A stretch of DNA of 64,000 bases from Kingdonia uniflora (GCA_014058105.1 JACGCM010000018.1:186001-250000); one strand, 5' to 3'. Positions 9,672 to 21,644 are shown, counted from the first letter of the stretch. The notes: generated from the letters alone by a model not told the origin. Program-made: numbers and translations.

Positions 9672-10096
9672 TGTAAGGGCCTAATTTTGTAATAGCTCGA
9701 ATAAAATCTTATACAAAATGTTCTTGTGATACAATTAGTATGACCAATAATATAACATAACATAGGTAATTAGCGTGTAAACTTTTGAATAGGTAAAAAC
9801 CACGACCTCGGCTTAAGGATTTAGCAACTATATATTTGCTTGAGATTGATATTTTGATTTACAAGTTATGATCTCTTGAGCTAGATTAAATTTTTGTTGG
9901 TCATGCTCCTCTTCTGTGCTCTATTCCTTTTATAGATCTTACTCTCAATTCCTTTACATGTATCAGTACGTTCTCCTGAATTGGGGGAAGAGTGGAGGTT
10001 ATTTTTGTAGCTACTAGTTAGTGGGAGACAGGTATCCTTGGCTTATTTATTTTTACTTAGAATGCTCAAGCCATGTTCTTCTACAGTTCGTAGGCC
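9672..10096 (+). repeat. LTR-like repeat R, left copy
   Basis: Starts TGTAAGGGCCTAATTTTGT and resembles 14029-14530 throughout: TGAATAGGT(T)AAAAAC, ACGACCTCG, TTGCTTGAG, GAGACAGGTA and ACAGTTCGTAG occur in the same order. A TATA-like TTTTATAGATC at about 9928 suits an LTR. The two copies lie on either side of the 10097-14026 element, and I cannot tell whether they are the LTRs of one emptied element or two solo copies. Confidence 0.5.
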
Positions 10097-13000
10097 TGTA
10101 ACGACCCGTATTTTCTGCTCGTGGCCTTTTTATGTATTGTCTTTGTTTACTTAAGTTACTCCATGTCTCATTGAATCCTAACCTTTTAAGCCTTCTATTT
10201 TCAACTTGTTTCCCAATTTGAAGAGTTCTGGAGAATACAATGCCTCATTCTTCTCCAATTTCCCTAATACTTCTCCTCTTTTCCATAAACTAAAACCCCT
10301 TTCTATTCCTTTGTTTTTCCCTGGAAACCAGCCACATTATAGCGATTATCTTCTCTCTTCTCCTTATTGAAAATACCCAGTCGTATTAGCTTTGGAAACT
10401 TCACTTCTCTGATTGTTAAGTCTTGCACCTAAATATCGTTAATCGGCAAAGCCTTCACTATTAAATTAGGTTCATCCTTCTTCTCAATTTTTAATCCTAA
10501 AGAGAGAGGGAGAGAGAGATACCATTCCCATTGACGTCTTCTATAGCTTGAAGATGATGCACTGTTGTTGTTGTTCATTCCTCGTTTCTGCCTCTTTGCC
10601 TTCATTAGGTTCGATTAAAAGGCAAGTACTTTTATTCTCCATATGATTTTATTAGAACATAGTAATAACAAAATTTTAGCATGGTTACTTATTCGTTTAG
10701 GTTTTTGGCATTTGCGCCAATGTTATAATAGAATTTCATAGATAAGCTAGTATCATCTCAAATCTGTATTTGACGAGGTTAGAATACATTATAGACCTAT
10801 TTTATTAATCTTTTATTCATTAAAAATTTCATGAATTAAGGGCAACTGGTATGGACATAGTTTAGCAAGATTATATATATAATTTGGGTATAGTTAACTT
10901 TAGTTTTGTAATGGACAAGGCTATTATTTAAAGGGTTACCATGAAGGAAGTCATCTTAATTCTTTATATTAATACTCACCAGTAAGCTAAACCTTATTAA
11001 TATGTTAAGGATATGTTTGTATGAATATAAAGACTAGAGAAACTCATTACATTATGAACATGCTAGTTAATCTTAGATTAATATATGATGATGTTGTGGT
11101 GTTTGGGTCGGAACTGAATGTAGGGACTCATCTGGACTTGTTAGCAAGGCTTTAGTTGTTCCTGTTAAGCTTGATTTCATTGTTACAACTTAGGAGTAGT
11201 ACTCATTATATGAAGTGTTGATGTGATGCTCATATAGGATATATATTACCATACTCCAATCTGGGTTATGGTAAGAGTTTAGTCATGGTCCATTTCACCT
11301 TGTCATGTTGTGGAGTATTCCATCCTATTTGGGTGTTAAAGGGTATAAGATTGAGTAAATAACATTCTCATATACTTCCATGAATATAGGATAGCTGACA
11401 TTATTGGCTTTTGCACAATGTTGTATTATCTAGAGTTTAGATCTACATAGTGATCTTTCCAAGAACTTTAATAGCTTTATCTTGACATTGAATCATTGAT
11501 AGGAATACTAGTAGGGGTTAATAAACTCCTGAACTGTATGTAATGAATTTTTGGTTTAGACTGTATGACATGTTTAGTTATGCCTAGATTTGAGTTTTGA
11601 GATTATACAGGTAGAATATCATTAAGAAATATTGGTAGTTAAGGTGGGTAATTATTGTGATTGTTGGACATCTTAGTATGGCTGGACTATTAAGCTACAT
11701 ATTAGTTTCTTATGGATATTGATGGTGCATAGTCTCTGTGGGTGAAGTTGATTTTGGGTTATTTCATCTGGTTGGTTTAGTGGTTGGACACCGTTAGTTT
11801 TCTTACTATTATAGACAGTTATACGAGGGTGGTCTAATAATAGTTTCTAGAGATTATGTTAGTATATGAATCAACGAGTCTACGTTGGACGTTGTATCGT
11901 AGTGATGGATTCATTCTTCATTAGATTAGTATTCTAATTAGTTAAGAGATACTGTGGACCCTTTCTGATATTTGGGCGAGTCTTTTATTCTAGAGCAGCT
12001 TAGATGATTCCTTGGTATGTTTTTCGTGATAGTTAAATGTAATTATGGATTCCATGATTTAGTAGTCACGATTTAGATACACTTTCATGTTTAGGACTTT
12101 CTTTCGTTATAGTCATATTTGCAAATAGACCATTGGATGTTGGAGCTTTACTTTATTTGATAGAGTCCCCACTTGTTATTAAAGTGAGGGTAGATAGATC
12201 TCTTGGTTGAATGAGTGGTAGGTCTTTTGATATAGTCCCAGATATTGATTAGGCAGGGACAAACAAATTATTTGATTCTTCTAGGATTTAAACCTCTTTA
12301 TTTCCATTCTTTTGGACGACTTTGAGTTAATGTACATAGTTGGGCTATGCTGTTACGGTCTTTGGGTTCAATTCCCTAAACAAAAGATTCGGTTACTGCT
12401 AGTCAGTATTTTATGGTTGCAAGCCCCTAAAATTATACCTCAGTTACCATCGGCTTTGATATTCTGTGTGAATACTCCCCGTGGGCATATATCTCTAAAA
12501 GTTAAAAATAAATTAGGCTTTAGACCTGTAGGTTGAAACTTCTTGAATACCCTGATCAGGTGTATTACCCACTAATTCTTGGCTCAATAAATGCCAATCC
12601 CTGGCTTGACAATAAGAGATACGTTTCTGTTAATTATAAAAGGGTGCAAGAGTGTAGTCCCACTGAATTAAAAGTGACCCTGTGTACTTGATTTCTTAAT
12701 TTTCTTTCCACATCTATCGTACTTCTTAGGCTGTATTAGTTAGATCAAAGTTTAGGCTTTCGGTGATATTTTGGTAAGATATTAGTTTTACTTTGACTAC
12801 CTTATTTAGGACTCGTAGCTTGGTTGATCTTTTAATATAATTTTTTTAGGCTCCTCATGTCTCTTTTCTATGATTATCTTGGTCTATCATATCTTATAAC
12901 CTTAGATATTTATACTTGCTGGGCGTTGCTTGCTGACGCCTTGAGCATATAATTTTTTAGGTGAATCGTTGTAGTAGCGAAGACTTTGAGTTGGAGCAAG

Positions 13001-13219
13001 TTGACTTTCCAGTTATGACGTTTTAGTTACTTGCTGATAATCATTTCTATCTCTTTTAGATTTTCTTCTGCTGTGTAGTTTCATGGTGTTGTAGATGTAT
13101 TTACGATTTGTTTTAAATTGTAGTACTTCTTTTGGGGTTCATCTTCAAGATGCTCGACATTATACCTCATAATTTGCATTCTTAATAGTTTATTAAGAAG
13201 CCATTTTGGGGGTATGACA
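10097..13219 (+). mobile_element. 5' LTR (about 3.1 kb) of a gypsy-type element
   Basis: Starts TGTAACGACCCG, which is a characteristic LTR start in plant Tekay/Del-type chromoviruses, and ends GGGGTATGACA immediately before a tRNA-Met type primer binding site. Its first 245 bases match 13782-14026 closely. No coding region is visible over 3 kb, as expected for a long LTR; the 74-residue frame at 12312-12536 is unremarkable. A GA run at 10501-10520 lies inside. The right edge is set by the primer site, not by a complete second LTR. Confidence 0.65.
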
Positions 13220-13222
13220 AGT

Positions 13223-13234
13223 TGGTGTCAGAGC
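13223..13234 (+). other. Primer binding site, initiator tRNA-Met type
   Basis: TGGTGTCAGAGC differs at one base from TGGTATCAGAGC, the complement of the initiator tRNA-Met 3' end used by many plant LTR elements. It follows the LTR end by three bases. Confidence 0.7.
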
Positions 13235-13781
13235 GGTAGGTTCAGCCTTGCAGTTTACTGCACATCTCATACGATTAGGATTTGGAGTTAATTTCACATT
13301 AGTTCATTGTCTTTCTTAGGTTTCATAGGAGGTATTGGTGGTAGGTGAATGGCTTTGAGTCATGTTCATTTTTAGTTTCCTCAGTTGTGCACGGTTTCGT
13401 CTTCCTCTAGGATATCTAGTATTGGAGTTGATAAGATTGTTTAAGCTTAGTGTCCTTATGGCGGTTAGTTGTTTCGAGTAGATATTATCTTTTTTTGTCT
13501 AGGAATGGTTTCATTAGTTCTCTACCTTGTGGTTAGAAGGGTTACTTTACTTATGCTGGTTTATGTGAAGCTTTGATTATAGTATTCATAGATTGTTGTT
13601 AATGATAGAAGTTAATTGTTTCTCGTTCTTGTTTGATAATATTCTTTGAGGGATAACATCCAAGTACGGGTTTAGTAATTATTTAACAATCTTATGAGGT
13701 TATATGTTTTGAGGACTTATCATCATAGTTATTGAGGTACATTAAATTTTGAGGACGAAATTTCTTTTTAGTAGTATAATA
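13235..13781 (+). mobile_element. Residual internal region (about 0.55 kb) of the gypsy-type element
   Basis: The stretch has no gag or pol domain but ends with TTTTGAGGACGAAATTTCTT (13747-13766), the sequence that typically precedes the polypurine tract and 3' LTR in plant chromoviruses. The element is therefore a deletion derivative or a non-autonomous, LARD-like form with almost no inside. Confidence 0.6.
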
Positions 13782-14026
13782 TGTAGTGACCCGTATTATC
13801 TGCTCGCGGCCTTATTATGTATTGTATTTTTTAACTTAAGTTACTCCCTGTCTCATAGAATCCTAACCTTTTAAGCCTTCTATTTTCAACTTGTTTCCCA
13901 ACGTGAAGAGTTTTGGAGAATCAAATGCCTCATTCTTCTCCAAATTCCTTAATACCTCTCCTATTTTCCATAGACTAAGACCCCTTTCTATTCCTTTACT
14001 TTTCCTTGGAAACCAACCACATTATA
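13782..14026 (+). mobile_element. 3' LTR of the gypsy-type element, truncated to 245 bp
   Basis: TGTAGTGACCCGTATTATCT and the next ~230 bases match 10097-10341 nearly base for base (CTCATTCTTCTCCAA, GCCTTCTATTTTCAACTTG). Similarity stops at ATTATA in both copies, where repeat R begins, so most of this LTR has been lost. Confidence 0.8.
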
Positions 14027-14028
14027 CC

Positions 14029-14530
14029 TGTAATGGCCTAATTCTGTGAGCTTGACATGGCTTGGAATTAGTCCTTACACCAATCTACCTGTAGCTAAAA
14101 TCTAGTAAACAAGAGATGATACTGGTATTTAGCATAGAAAACCTATGAATAGGTTAAAAAACTACGACCTCGTATTGAGGATTTTGTAATAGTGACTTTT
14201 ATTGCTTGAGGCTGACGATATCTTATTACAAGTTATCTATAAACTTAGAAATATTTGCTCTTGTGAATAAGAAGTCTTGAGTGTTTGAGAATCTCAGAAG
14301 ATTTAGTCTTCTTCATGATCTCTCGTATATTTTTTTGGTCCCTGTCTCTTCTAGAACTTTCTCTTTATATAGGCTCCTTTCGCAGCTCTTCATCGTGCTG
14401 GAGCACATTTTTTGAATAATGTAGTTAGTAGCTATTGACTGTGTAACTATTAAGTTTATGAGAGACAGGTAGTTTTGACTTGTTCAGGCTTTTCAGTTTA
14501 AGCTCGACCCACGTTTATCATCAGTTCGTA
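14029..14530 (+). repeat. LTR-like repeat R, right copy
   Basis: Starts TGTAATGGCCTAATTCTGTG and shares the ordered blocks listed for the left copy, including ACTACGACCTCG, GAGACAGGTAG and CAGTTCGTAGA. A TATA-like CTTTATATAGGC lies at about 14363. It ends near the point where minus-strand copia sequence starts. The right edge is approximate. Confidence 0.5.
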
Positions 14531-14639
14531 GAGTATGTGGCAATGTTTGACTGAGAAGTCATGTGGAAAATATGTGAGCCTGATATGGAGGTAGTTCAGC
14601 TGGGGACAACTCGATTCTAGGTGAGATTGAGGGATAGGC

Positions 14640-14930
14640 GCCTACAAAATTGAATACATCATGCATATGGACTATGGGCCCAAACATATCACGTTTAGCT
14701 AGTAAGCTACACTCCACATTGATCGTTGACTCTTGCTCTGGCCAATTTATACAACTTTAACATTTTTCTGTAGTGAGTGGTTTTGGATCATAATCCTCAA
14801 TGGAAAGCACAATAACGAATGTCGGCAACTACTTTTGAACGATCCCACATGGTATCATTATAGACAAAGTTAATTGAGATCTTTCAATTATCATGTACAT
14901 GCGCCTTGCCAGGCGTGTCTTACAATGTAT
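14640..14930 (-). pseudogene. Copia reverse transcriptase, N-terminal part
   Basis: The minus strand reads ISINFVYNDTMWDRSKVV, then EDYDPKPLT, NWPEQESTINVE and AKRDMFGPIVH. This corresponds to the copia block 'ISINY....W.R', 'EP.....C..R.DWP.W..AI..EL.SL.KR.VFGP' that leads into the RT domain. The catalytic YVDD region is absent because the element is truncated here. Confidence 0.7.
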
Positions 14931-15469
14931 CCTGTTAATGCGCAGGTACTGTAACCCTATCAATGGGAGGTTCTATCCTCGATGAACCGGCTACCTCATT
15001 AGTTTGTTCTTTTCTGGTACACTTTTGACTAAGCCCCTAACTTAATGTTCTTCTTTTCAGCAGGGCATCCCCTTGGGGACGCGACTTAGATTCTTTTGCA
15101 GGATGCACACCAGTTCCTTGAGCATCTAATCGTGTATCTTTTTTACTTACAGGTACATGCACCTAAGTTACTTTAGCTATATCGTTGAATTCATTTGACA
15201 ATTCATTGATGATCTATTTTAAGTACAAAATAGAATGTACTTTTTTGTCACCATGTTTGATTATGGGATATAGATGATACAATGATTGTGTTTTCCAACT
15301 AATCTTGGAAACTCCCTTAGTATTGACTATAATATCTCCTCCCCGATGCTGGGAATATTATCTTAACAATGTGATAATCTGCAAAACTTGCAGTAAATAC
15401 ATCTCCTGTAGTGGGTTTTAAATATGGAATGGTAGACGGTGAATCCTAACCTACATATATACCAAGCCA

Positions 15470-16080
15470 ATGTTGGGGTCTCATCTTCGTACATTACAGT
15501 GGTGCAACCAACACCTATACAAAATATCCAAATGTTCGTAGATGGGCGATACTAGTTGTATTGGGGAATATGGATGATTTATTGTTGGATAAATCCTAAT
15601 CAGGGTGGCGACATGTAAAATTGCATGGCCCCATGTAGTAACCAAGAGCTGTGATCGTAATAACAACGACCTTGTACTTAGCTACAATCACTTAATTGGG
15701 TTCTCCTCTAGCCCATTATGGGTATAGACATGGGGTACTGAATGCTTGACATCTTATATCCCATTAGTGGTATAATAATCATTAATTTTTTTTGATGTAA
15801 ACTAACCAGGTTTGTTAAATTTCACAAACTTGATTGTTCGATCTGGAAAATGAGCCCGTAATCAAATTATCTGGGCAAGCAATCGTGGATATGCTATATT
15901 CCTTGACAATAATAAGCAAATGTTTGACCATCTCGTAGATACGTCAACTAATTCTAAATAGTATTTAAATGGACCACTATGTGGATGGATGGGCCCACAT
16001 ATATCTTCATGGATACGTTGGAGAAAGGCCAGGGACTTCGACTCCACCTTGCTCTTACTAGGCTGGAAACTTTCCTTGAG
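15470..16080 (-). pseudogene. Copia integrase core
   Basis: Minus-strand frames at 15862-16047 and 15481-15666 contain RIHEDICGPIHPHSGPFKYY (the first catalytic Asp lies in HEDICGP), a stretch with STRW and RNIAYPRLLAQI, and then LLVTTWGHAILHVATLIRI with YSPIQLV. These are characteristic of the rve domain of copia elements. Frames are interrupted between the blocks (about 15670-15860) so the protein is broken. Confidence 0.85.
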
Positions 16081-16111
16081 AGCAGGTGTTACATAGGCAA
16101 TTTTACAGCAC

Positions 16112-16661
16112 TCAGATCTTCTTCCCTATCAGTAAATGTCCGGAGGTGCTATTGATAATCTTTTTCATCATTCTTGTTCCAAGATGCCTAAAACAATAAT
16201 GCCAAGGCCTAAATGTTTTATCTTGTAATAGAGAAAAGTTAGTAATTGCATATGGTTCGACGTGCATGAAAGCCATAGAATAAAGTTCCAAGGAATGCGT
16301 TGGACACCATTTCAATATGATTTTTTGACATTTAGCTAAATAGGTAAAGCAAAGAACATGACTGTCATTTTCCCATATTATTCTTATTTGATAACCATTA
16401 TCATGTGTATCCCTAAAGCTAAGTAAATTCATGGTGGACTTACTAGCATACAAAGCAGACTTAATACCTAATATTATACCGGTAAGGAGTAATATGTGGC
16501 ATTCTCCTAGCCTTCTATGATACCGTCCGAACCAATCACAGTTTTTATATCCCCGATGCATGAGGTCAATGGCGAGAAGTACTTTCTATCCCGAAGGATT
16601 TAGTGCGTGGCACTACTGTCTATGATAGTTACCACGACTCATTCGATTATCAATCAATGCT
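16112..16661 (-). pseudogene. Copia protease and GAG pre-integrase region
   Basis: Reading the minus strand, a protease segment with DSSATH and ILRDRKYF (about 16640-16590) precedes a 149-residue frame that ends with RPWHYCFRHLGTRMMKKIIN and STSGHL, matching the GAG pre-integrase domain 'LWH.RLGH....M'. The active-site triplet reads DSS where copia proteases normally have DSG, one more sign of decay. At least one frame change separates the two parts. Confidence 0.7.
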
Positions 16662-16949
16662 CTATAAGCATAAATATCCATGGGCTACCAGTATATAGCT
16701 AATTAAACTATCATACAACAAATTAACTACTATCTCAAGAAATAATTTGAATAATCAATATAGAGCAAAAATATAAACTATCTCATAGATGAACACCAAA
16801 TAATGTATATCACAAGTACTTGTTAAACTTAAGCACACTGATTTGTTCTCAACAGAATAAGAAGAAGTACGAATAAAGTAAATCTAAAGTTGCAACTAAG
16901 AAAATAAACTGCTAGTGTGCTTCTATTGCGACATTATTCATCTATTGAG

Positions 16950-17925
16950 ATATAACCACTACTAATCACTCCGAACGTTGATCCATTCATGAATCAGTAC
17001 CAACAAAGAAGTCAGTCACTACAAACTCCATAGTTGCAGAGTTAATTTTAGAGTTGATGTGGTAAATCTGGACTCTATCATCTTTTGCCGCTCTTGGTGT
17101 CTGGCACTCCCAAGCCCAATGTCCAGCTTCACCGTAGCTAAAGAAAGGAGATCCCTGACCTGACTTCTTTACTTTTTCTAGTTTTCCAACCTTTTAAACC
17201 TTTTACCTTTCTGAGAGGCAGGGAATCCCTGACTTCTACCTTCATTCGGCTGTCTACTGCCATGACTTCATCCATTTCTTACCTGACCATTAGATATAGT
17301 TTTTTGCACTGCAGGTACTGGCTATTTCATAGGTACATACAACTTGTTATTCTTCATAGCTATTTATCATCTTGTTCAGCAATGAGCAGGCCTGAATCAA
17401 TTCTGTATGCGTCCTGAATCTCATTTTTCACATACTGGTCCTTGAGAACTGTATCGGAATTACAGAATGTCGATAGATTTTTGTGAATTATCTATATCTG
17501 AAAGACTTTATCATCACTTAACATCATTGTTGCTATGATTTTCTAGAATGCTGAGTTATAGTCAGTTACCATAAAAAAATTACGAAATCGGAGGTTGTTC
17601 CATCTGGTCCTAAACTTAGGCAGCCTAAGATTTGCTAGAGACCAAAGTGTTGTTGTAAGTTGCCCCATAAGTCTAGTCGATCTCACTTATGGAGATGCTT
17701 AAACTTTAGCTATGGCTGAAGATGATGGCGAATAATTAACATGACCAACACCTTGCAAGCTTCAGAATGGTTTTGTCGGGAGCAATGGTCTGAGCTAGAG
17801 CCATCGATCGCAGTTGAACCAGAACGTCCGTACACCAGTATAGTTAGTTGGTTCCTTCAAGCAACAACGGAGTGTAATCAATGCCCTTAAGCTTCATAGA
17901 CATTTGTTATGCAAAAATATAGATT
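16950..17925 (-). pseudogene. Copia gag remnant with degenerate zinc knuckle
   Basis: The minus strand starts MSMKLKGIDYTPLLLEGTN near 17905 and, after many stops, reaches GEAGHWAWECQTPRA (about 17140-17095), a CCHC zinc knuckle whose first two cysteines have been lost. Gag would form the particle and bind RNA. The order relative to protease agrees with copia. Confidence 0.6.
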
Positions 17926-18235
17926 TCATCAATACCAATTCTTGGTAAGCATTTCTAATGCGTATAAGACAGATCATAATATTTAGAATAAAATAAACAT
18001 AAGTGATTCACAATCATATTAGTAGCTTAAAAATTGTTCATATTCAAATACTCATTAAATTCTTTCTAAGTGTTTAATCCCATACTCATTGTGTAAATTA
18101 ATTACGATCTTAACCCTATGAAAGTGTGTTTTAATAGAGCCTTAGCAAAGCCAACTATTCAAAACCGATTGATGTGTGATCCTTATTTGGAAATTGGGGT
18201 ATTATGAGTCCCAAAGTTCAATAAGGTTTTCCTTA

Positions 18236-19598
18236 CCGACCAAAATAGGTGTTTGTAGAAAAAAGGTATACAATTAAGGATTGTCGTCCTCTATTAGGAA
18301 CTAAAATAAAACTCATTACCGATCTTGTGTTCTTTAATTAAAATACTTGAACTAAGAAAAATTAATAAACTTAATTGACAAGAAATATGGCTAAATTTTT
18401 TGCTTTACCGAATTTGCAGAAACTTGGGATTAGATTTCCCCGTCACAATACATACCAACATAAATAAGTAAGTAGTAGATTTTCCAATTTAAGATGGATG
18501 CTTATAAGGATCTTTCATTAAATTAATCTTTTTATTTATTTATTTATTTATTAATGTACTAATCAAAACATACTATGTGAATAAGAACATTCATTGAAAT
18601 TACAGACTATTAAAGCATTGTTTAATATAATTCGTTAATCAATTTAATATTCTTAAACAACTTAGCATTAATGATTTAAGTATTTAAAATACGATCAACT
18701 ATATTATTCATAGCTCTGCAAGACTTATTATATACCTACAATTAAGGTTATTATAAAATATAATACATTAACTGCAACAAATATAAAAAGAAGATCATAT
18801 AATTAAGCATAATAGGGAGAAATTCTACTGCACATCATTACATGTCAAACATGGATTATTGGCATTTCCATCCTTACCCTAGAAAGAGATTTAGCTATTC
18901 ATGCTCTTATCATTAAACCAATGAAATAAAATAAAAAATATGAAAAAGTAATTAAACTTACAACCAACAAAACTTTAAAGTTGCAAACAAAATTTTTCTT
19001 CAATTCATCAAGCTCATGATCTCTTCTAGGATCAATTGTCTCACTAAGAAGTTGTATATAGAGGAGCATGGAACTTTTATTTATAGACCATAATAATCTT
19101 AAAACCTAAAATCTAAATGGGAAAGTCCAAACTACTAGCTATCACCAACTTTCCAATTTTATTTTCAAAAAATTTCATTACAAAAAATTATGAAAAAATT
19201 CTATAAAATAGATCAATAGATTTCCTAAATTTTCATAAAGTATTAGCCCAATAAGAATTTTCTAAGTTTGTATGCTTCTTGATTTTCTTAAGCTACCATT
19301 TTGGCTTGAAAATTACTTTTCTTGATTTAGAAATTTGTTATCTTCCTTTTCACCATGTGACTTCTAATTTCTTGGAACATCCCCATCAATAACTCCTATA
19401 AATAGCTTGAATACTTGCATTTATATTAAGATCTCCAGTAGTATTATTAAATTTGAATCTTTATTGTAAATTGCGCATTTATTGTTGTATAACCTGAAAA
19501 TCATGAAATAATTATATAAGTTCTATTTATTAAAAAAAGTGAGGCTTTAATAAGCTTTAAATAGAAGTATGGAGTGGTCATTTTATTTGCCCATCAGA
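18236..19598 (-). mobile_element. Old Athila-type LTR, probably solo
   Basis: Its start (CCGACCAAAATAGGTGTTTG) and end (AGTGGTCATTTTATTTGCCCATCA) align with the start and end of the LTRs at 28353-29467 and 37903-39021, and ATCGTTC/ACGGGACT-like and TTTATAGA blocks lie at matching places. Orientation follows those LTRs. No gag-pol adjoins it. The sequence is far more diverged than the other two, so edges are approximate. Confidence 0.5.
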
Positions 19599-20227
19599 TT
19601 TGAATATACTAACCAATTGACCCCTTTGATACGGATATAAGAGTAATTTGATGTTTAACAGAGAAGTGGTTTTATCCCCGAAGTCTACTGAGTTCTCAAG
19701 ATAGGAATATTAAGCCTATCTTGGAACTAACGATCTAGGAGTATATTAGGTAGCTATTATAGCATATATATTTTTAGATATTATCAGGTACATCAAATTA
19801 CAAGACTAAGTTAGTTACTGGTTTCCCATAAACCATGTTTAGAAATTTGACTAAGTTAATTCCCTATTGATCTCTAAGAATGTCCATGACATTAATGTCC
19901 TTGACATTAAAGTTATTCGGATATGACTCTTATTTATTTATTTATGAATTAGTCTGTGAATTCGTGTTATCTCTGACCCTCAGTTAAAATAACTTGTATC
20001 TTAGGGGCATATGATTTTTAATATCCTACTAGCTATTGAAGGATACTATAGATATGTATTAAGCAAGTATTACTTATATTTTATATAAGTAGGGTTATTT
20101 AAAAACTAGTATGCACCCTTCCCAAATAAAATAAATAAATTCTTTTTAAGAAAATTTTGCCCCCCAAATTGCTATCTTACTTGTTATAAAGTAGTTTCTT
20201 ACTTGTGATCTTCATATTAACTGAATT
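19599..20227. other. Unassigned AT-rich stretch
   Basis: No recognisable gene or repeat; it lies just downstream (on the minus strand) of the FIGL1-like exon. Confidence 0.5.
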
Positions 20228-20860
20228 TTAGAGTGCTAAGCTCCCAAATTACTTGTTCCACTCTTCCTATGTATGGAGTTCATTCGAAGAAACAGAGGGT
20301 CTCACCTCGTGTAATGCTTTCTCAAAGTCCTGGAAAATTGTAACAAATATCAAGCTCAGATAATAAAATAGTTAATAGCACTTGATACTGTTAATGCATA
20401 ACTTATGTGTTCTAGTCCTTTCATCTATGAAATTCTCCAACAATTTATTCCCTGTTAAAATAACCCTCTCTGTATTCCTTACGCAAATTCCCTTGACGTG
20501 CCTTCCACACTTAAAAAAAAGTTAAACTATTAAAAAGTCCACGGGTTCATTTGAAAGCTCTCAGTTAGAGTATTTTAAAATACCAGTTGCTTAAGTTTTT
20601 AGCTTGTGGGTCAGGAAATATTTGTAATTTTCCAATCATACCTAGACTCGAAGAATCACTGAATAGAGGAAAAGCTTCACTTTAAGCCAAACTACTCTTT
20701 GCCGTTGTTTAAGAAATCCACGTACCTCATATCCTCCTTCTTCAATTTTGTAATTTCAATCCCTTATCTCAGAGACTCTATCTCAAAGGTCCCATGGAGG
20801 TATCCTTCACCAAGTTATGCATGTCTGACCCTGAATACCATGGGAAAGATTGGCCCAATC
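20228..20860 (-). pseudogene. FIGL1: FIGL1-like meiotic-clade AAA-ATPase, last exons, broken
   Basis: Two exons are readable on the minus strand. The upstream one (about 20860-20726) gives YSGSDMHNLVKDTSMGPLR, then after a one-base shift GIEITKLKKEDMR, followed by a GT donor. The last (20329-20228) follows a CAG acceptor and gives DFEKALHEVRPSVSSNELHT, then stop, EEWNK, stop, FGSLAL and TAA. This is the C-terminus of fidgetin-like/spastin-clade AAA-ATPases; the 'VRPSVS..EL..Y..WN..FG' pattern fits FIGL1, a microtubule-severing-family protein that limits meiotic crossovers in plants. Two in-frame stops and a frameshift in the readable part make this a pseudogene, and the ATPase core (Walker A/B) was not found upstream. 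Assignment to FIGL1 rather than another clade member is by pattern memory. Confidence 0.7.
20330..20725. other. Intron between the two FIGL1-like exons
   Basis: Bounded on the minus strand by GAG|GTACGT and TTTTCCAG|GAC. AT-rich, no repeats recognised. Confidence 0.6.
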
Positions 20861-21386
20861 GCTGAGAAAAGTGCAATACAGATTATGATTAAGATACTGG
20901 CATTGAGTATTAGAGTAAATACCTTAAGTTTATTTGTAGATCAACTCACTGTCTTCTTTTGAAAGGTTACAAAGGTGTGTTGAACTATCTTTGTGTCCAC
21001 GGTCATTCGGGATTAATTTCAAAGTTCATAGGCAATCATTCAGTGCATTATAAAATTCCCAAAGTGAAATATACTTTGTGAAATATGAAATATATGAATA
21101 GCATGTATTCTTCTAAAACCATAGCTACTTATAAGAGGAGGGGTTTTGTTTTATAGTTCATACTCAAGCAAGGGTGAACTGTCAGAGTAGCGAAAAAATT
21201 AATCAATTATTACAAAAGCTAAATAATTTAATATAAATTTCCTCCAGTTGAAATAAAGTTACCTTTTTTTTTTGATCAAAAAAATCCTTATTAATCCATT
21301 AAGAACTAAAATGACCCGTTACATATAAACTTTTCCGCCAAAAATATTTAATAATAACAACCTTCTTGCACATACCTTAACTTGCT

Positions 21387-21644
21387 TTAAAAGGGTAGAG
21401 GGAGCATGAGACGAGTAAAAAGTGCCAGAGAGCCTCCTGGTGATGAAGATGGCGATCTAAGGTTATGATGATGAGTGTTGCTTGGAGTGAATTCATTAGG
21501 TTCCTCCGCTGGAGCATCATCAACCTTCACCATAGTACCAACAAAGAAACTAGACATATTGTCATCACACCGCATGTATTGGTGAGTAGTCTGGTAAGAG
21601 GCATTACCCAAAGTACGGATGCCACGCATGTTCTCCGCCAGCAT
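21387..21644 (-). CDS. Unrecognised open frame, possible exon
   Basis: A minus-strand frame of 85 codons reading MLAENMRGIRTLGNASYQ, then VDDAPAEEPNEFTPSN and a Ser/Pro/His-rich end. Its composition is more coding-like than the surrounding frames and it lies upstream (minus strand) of the FIGL1-like exons, but it does not resemble that family. It may be an exon or gene remnant copied here. I do not recognise the protein and would not assign a function. A polypyrimidine tract lies at 21264-21279, downstream of it. Confidence 0.3.
   Translation of the reverse strand: MLAENMRGIRTLGNASYQTTHQYMRCDDNMSSFFVGTMVKVDDAPAEEPNEFTPSNTHHHNLRSPSSSPGGSLALFTRLMLPLPF

Larger units (their letters stand above)
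14640..17960 (-). mobile_element. Truncated Ty1/copia element
   Basis: On the minus strand, gag, protease, pre-integrase, integrase and the first part of reverse transcriptase follow each other in normal copia order. The reverse transcriptase stops after its first ~60 residues at about 14640, where other repeat sequence begins, so most of RT, RNase H and the 3' LTR are missing. Many stops and frameshifts make it defunct. A possible primer site TTGGTATTGATG (minus strand, about 17943-17932) precedes gag, but I cannot delimit the LTR to its right. Confidence 0.8.
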
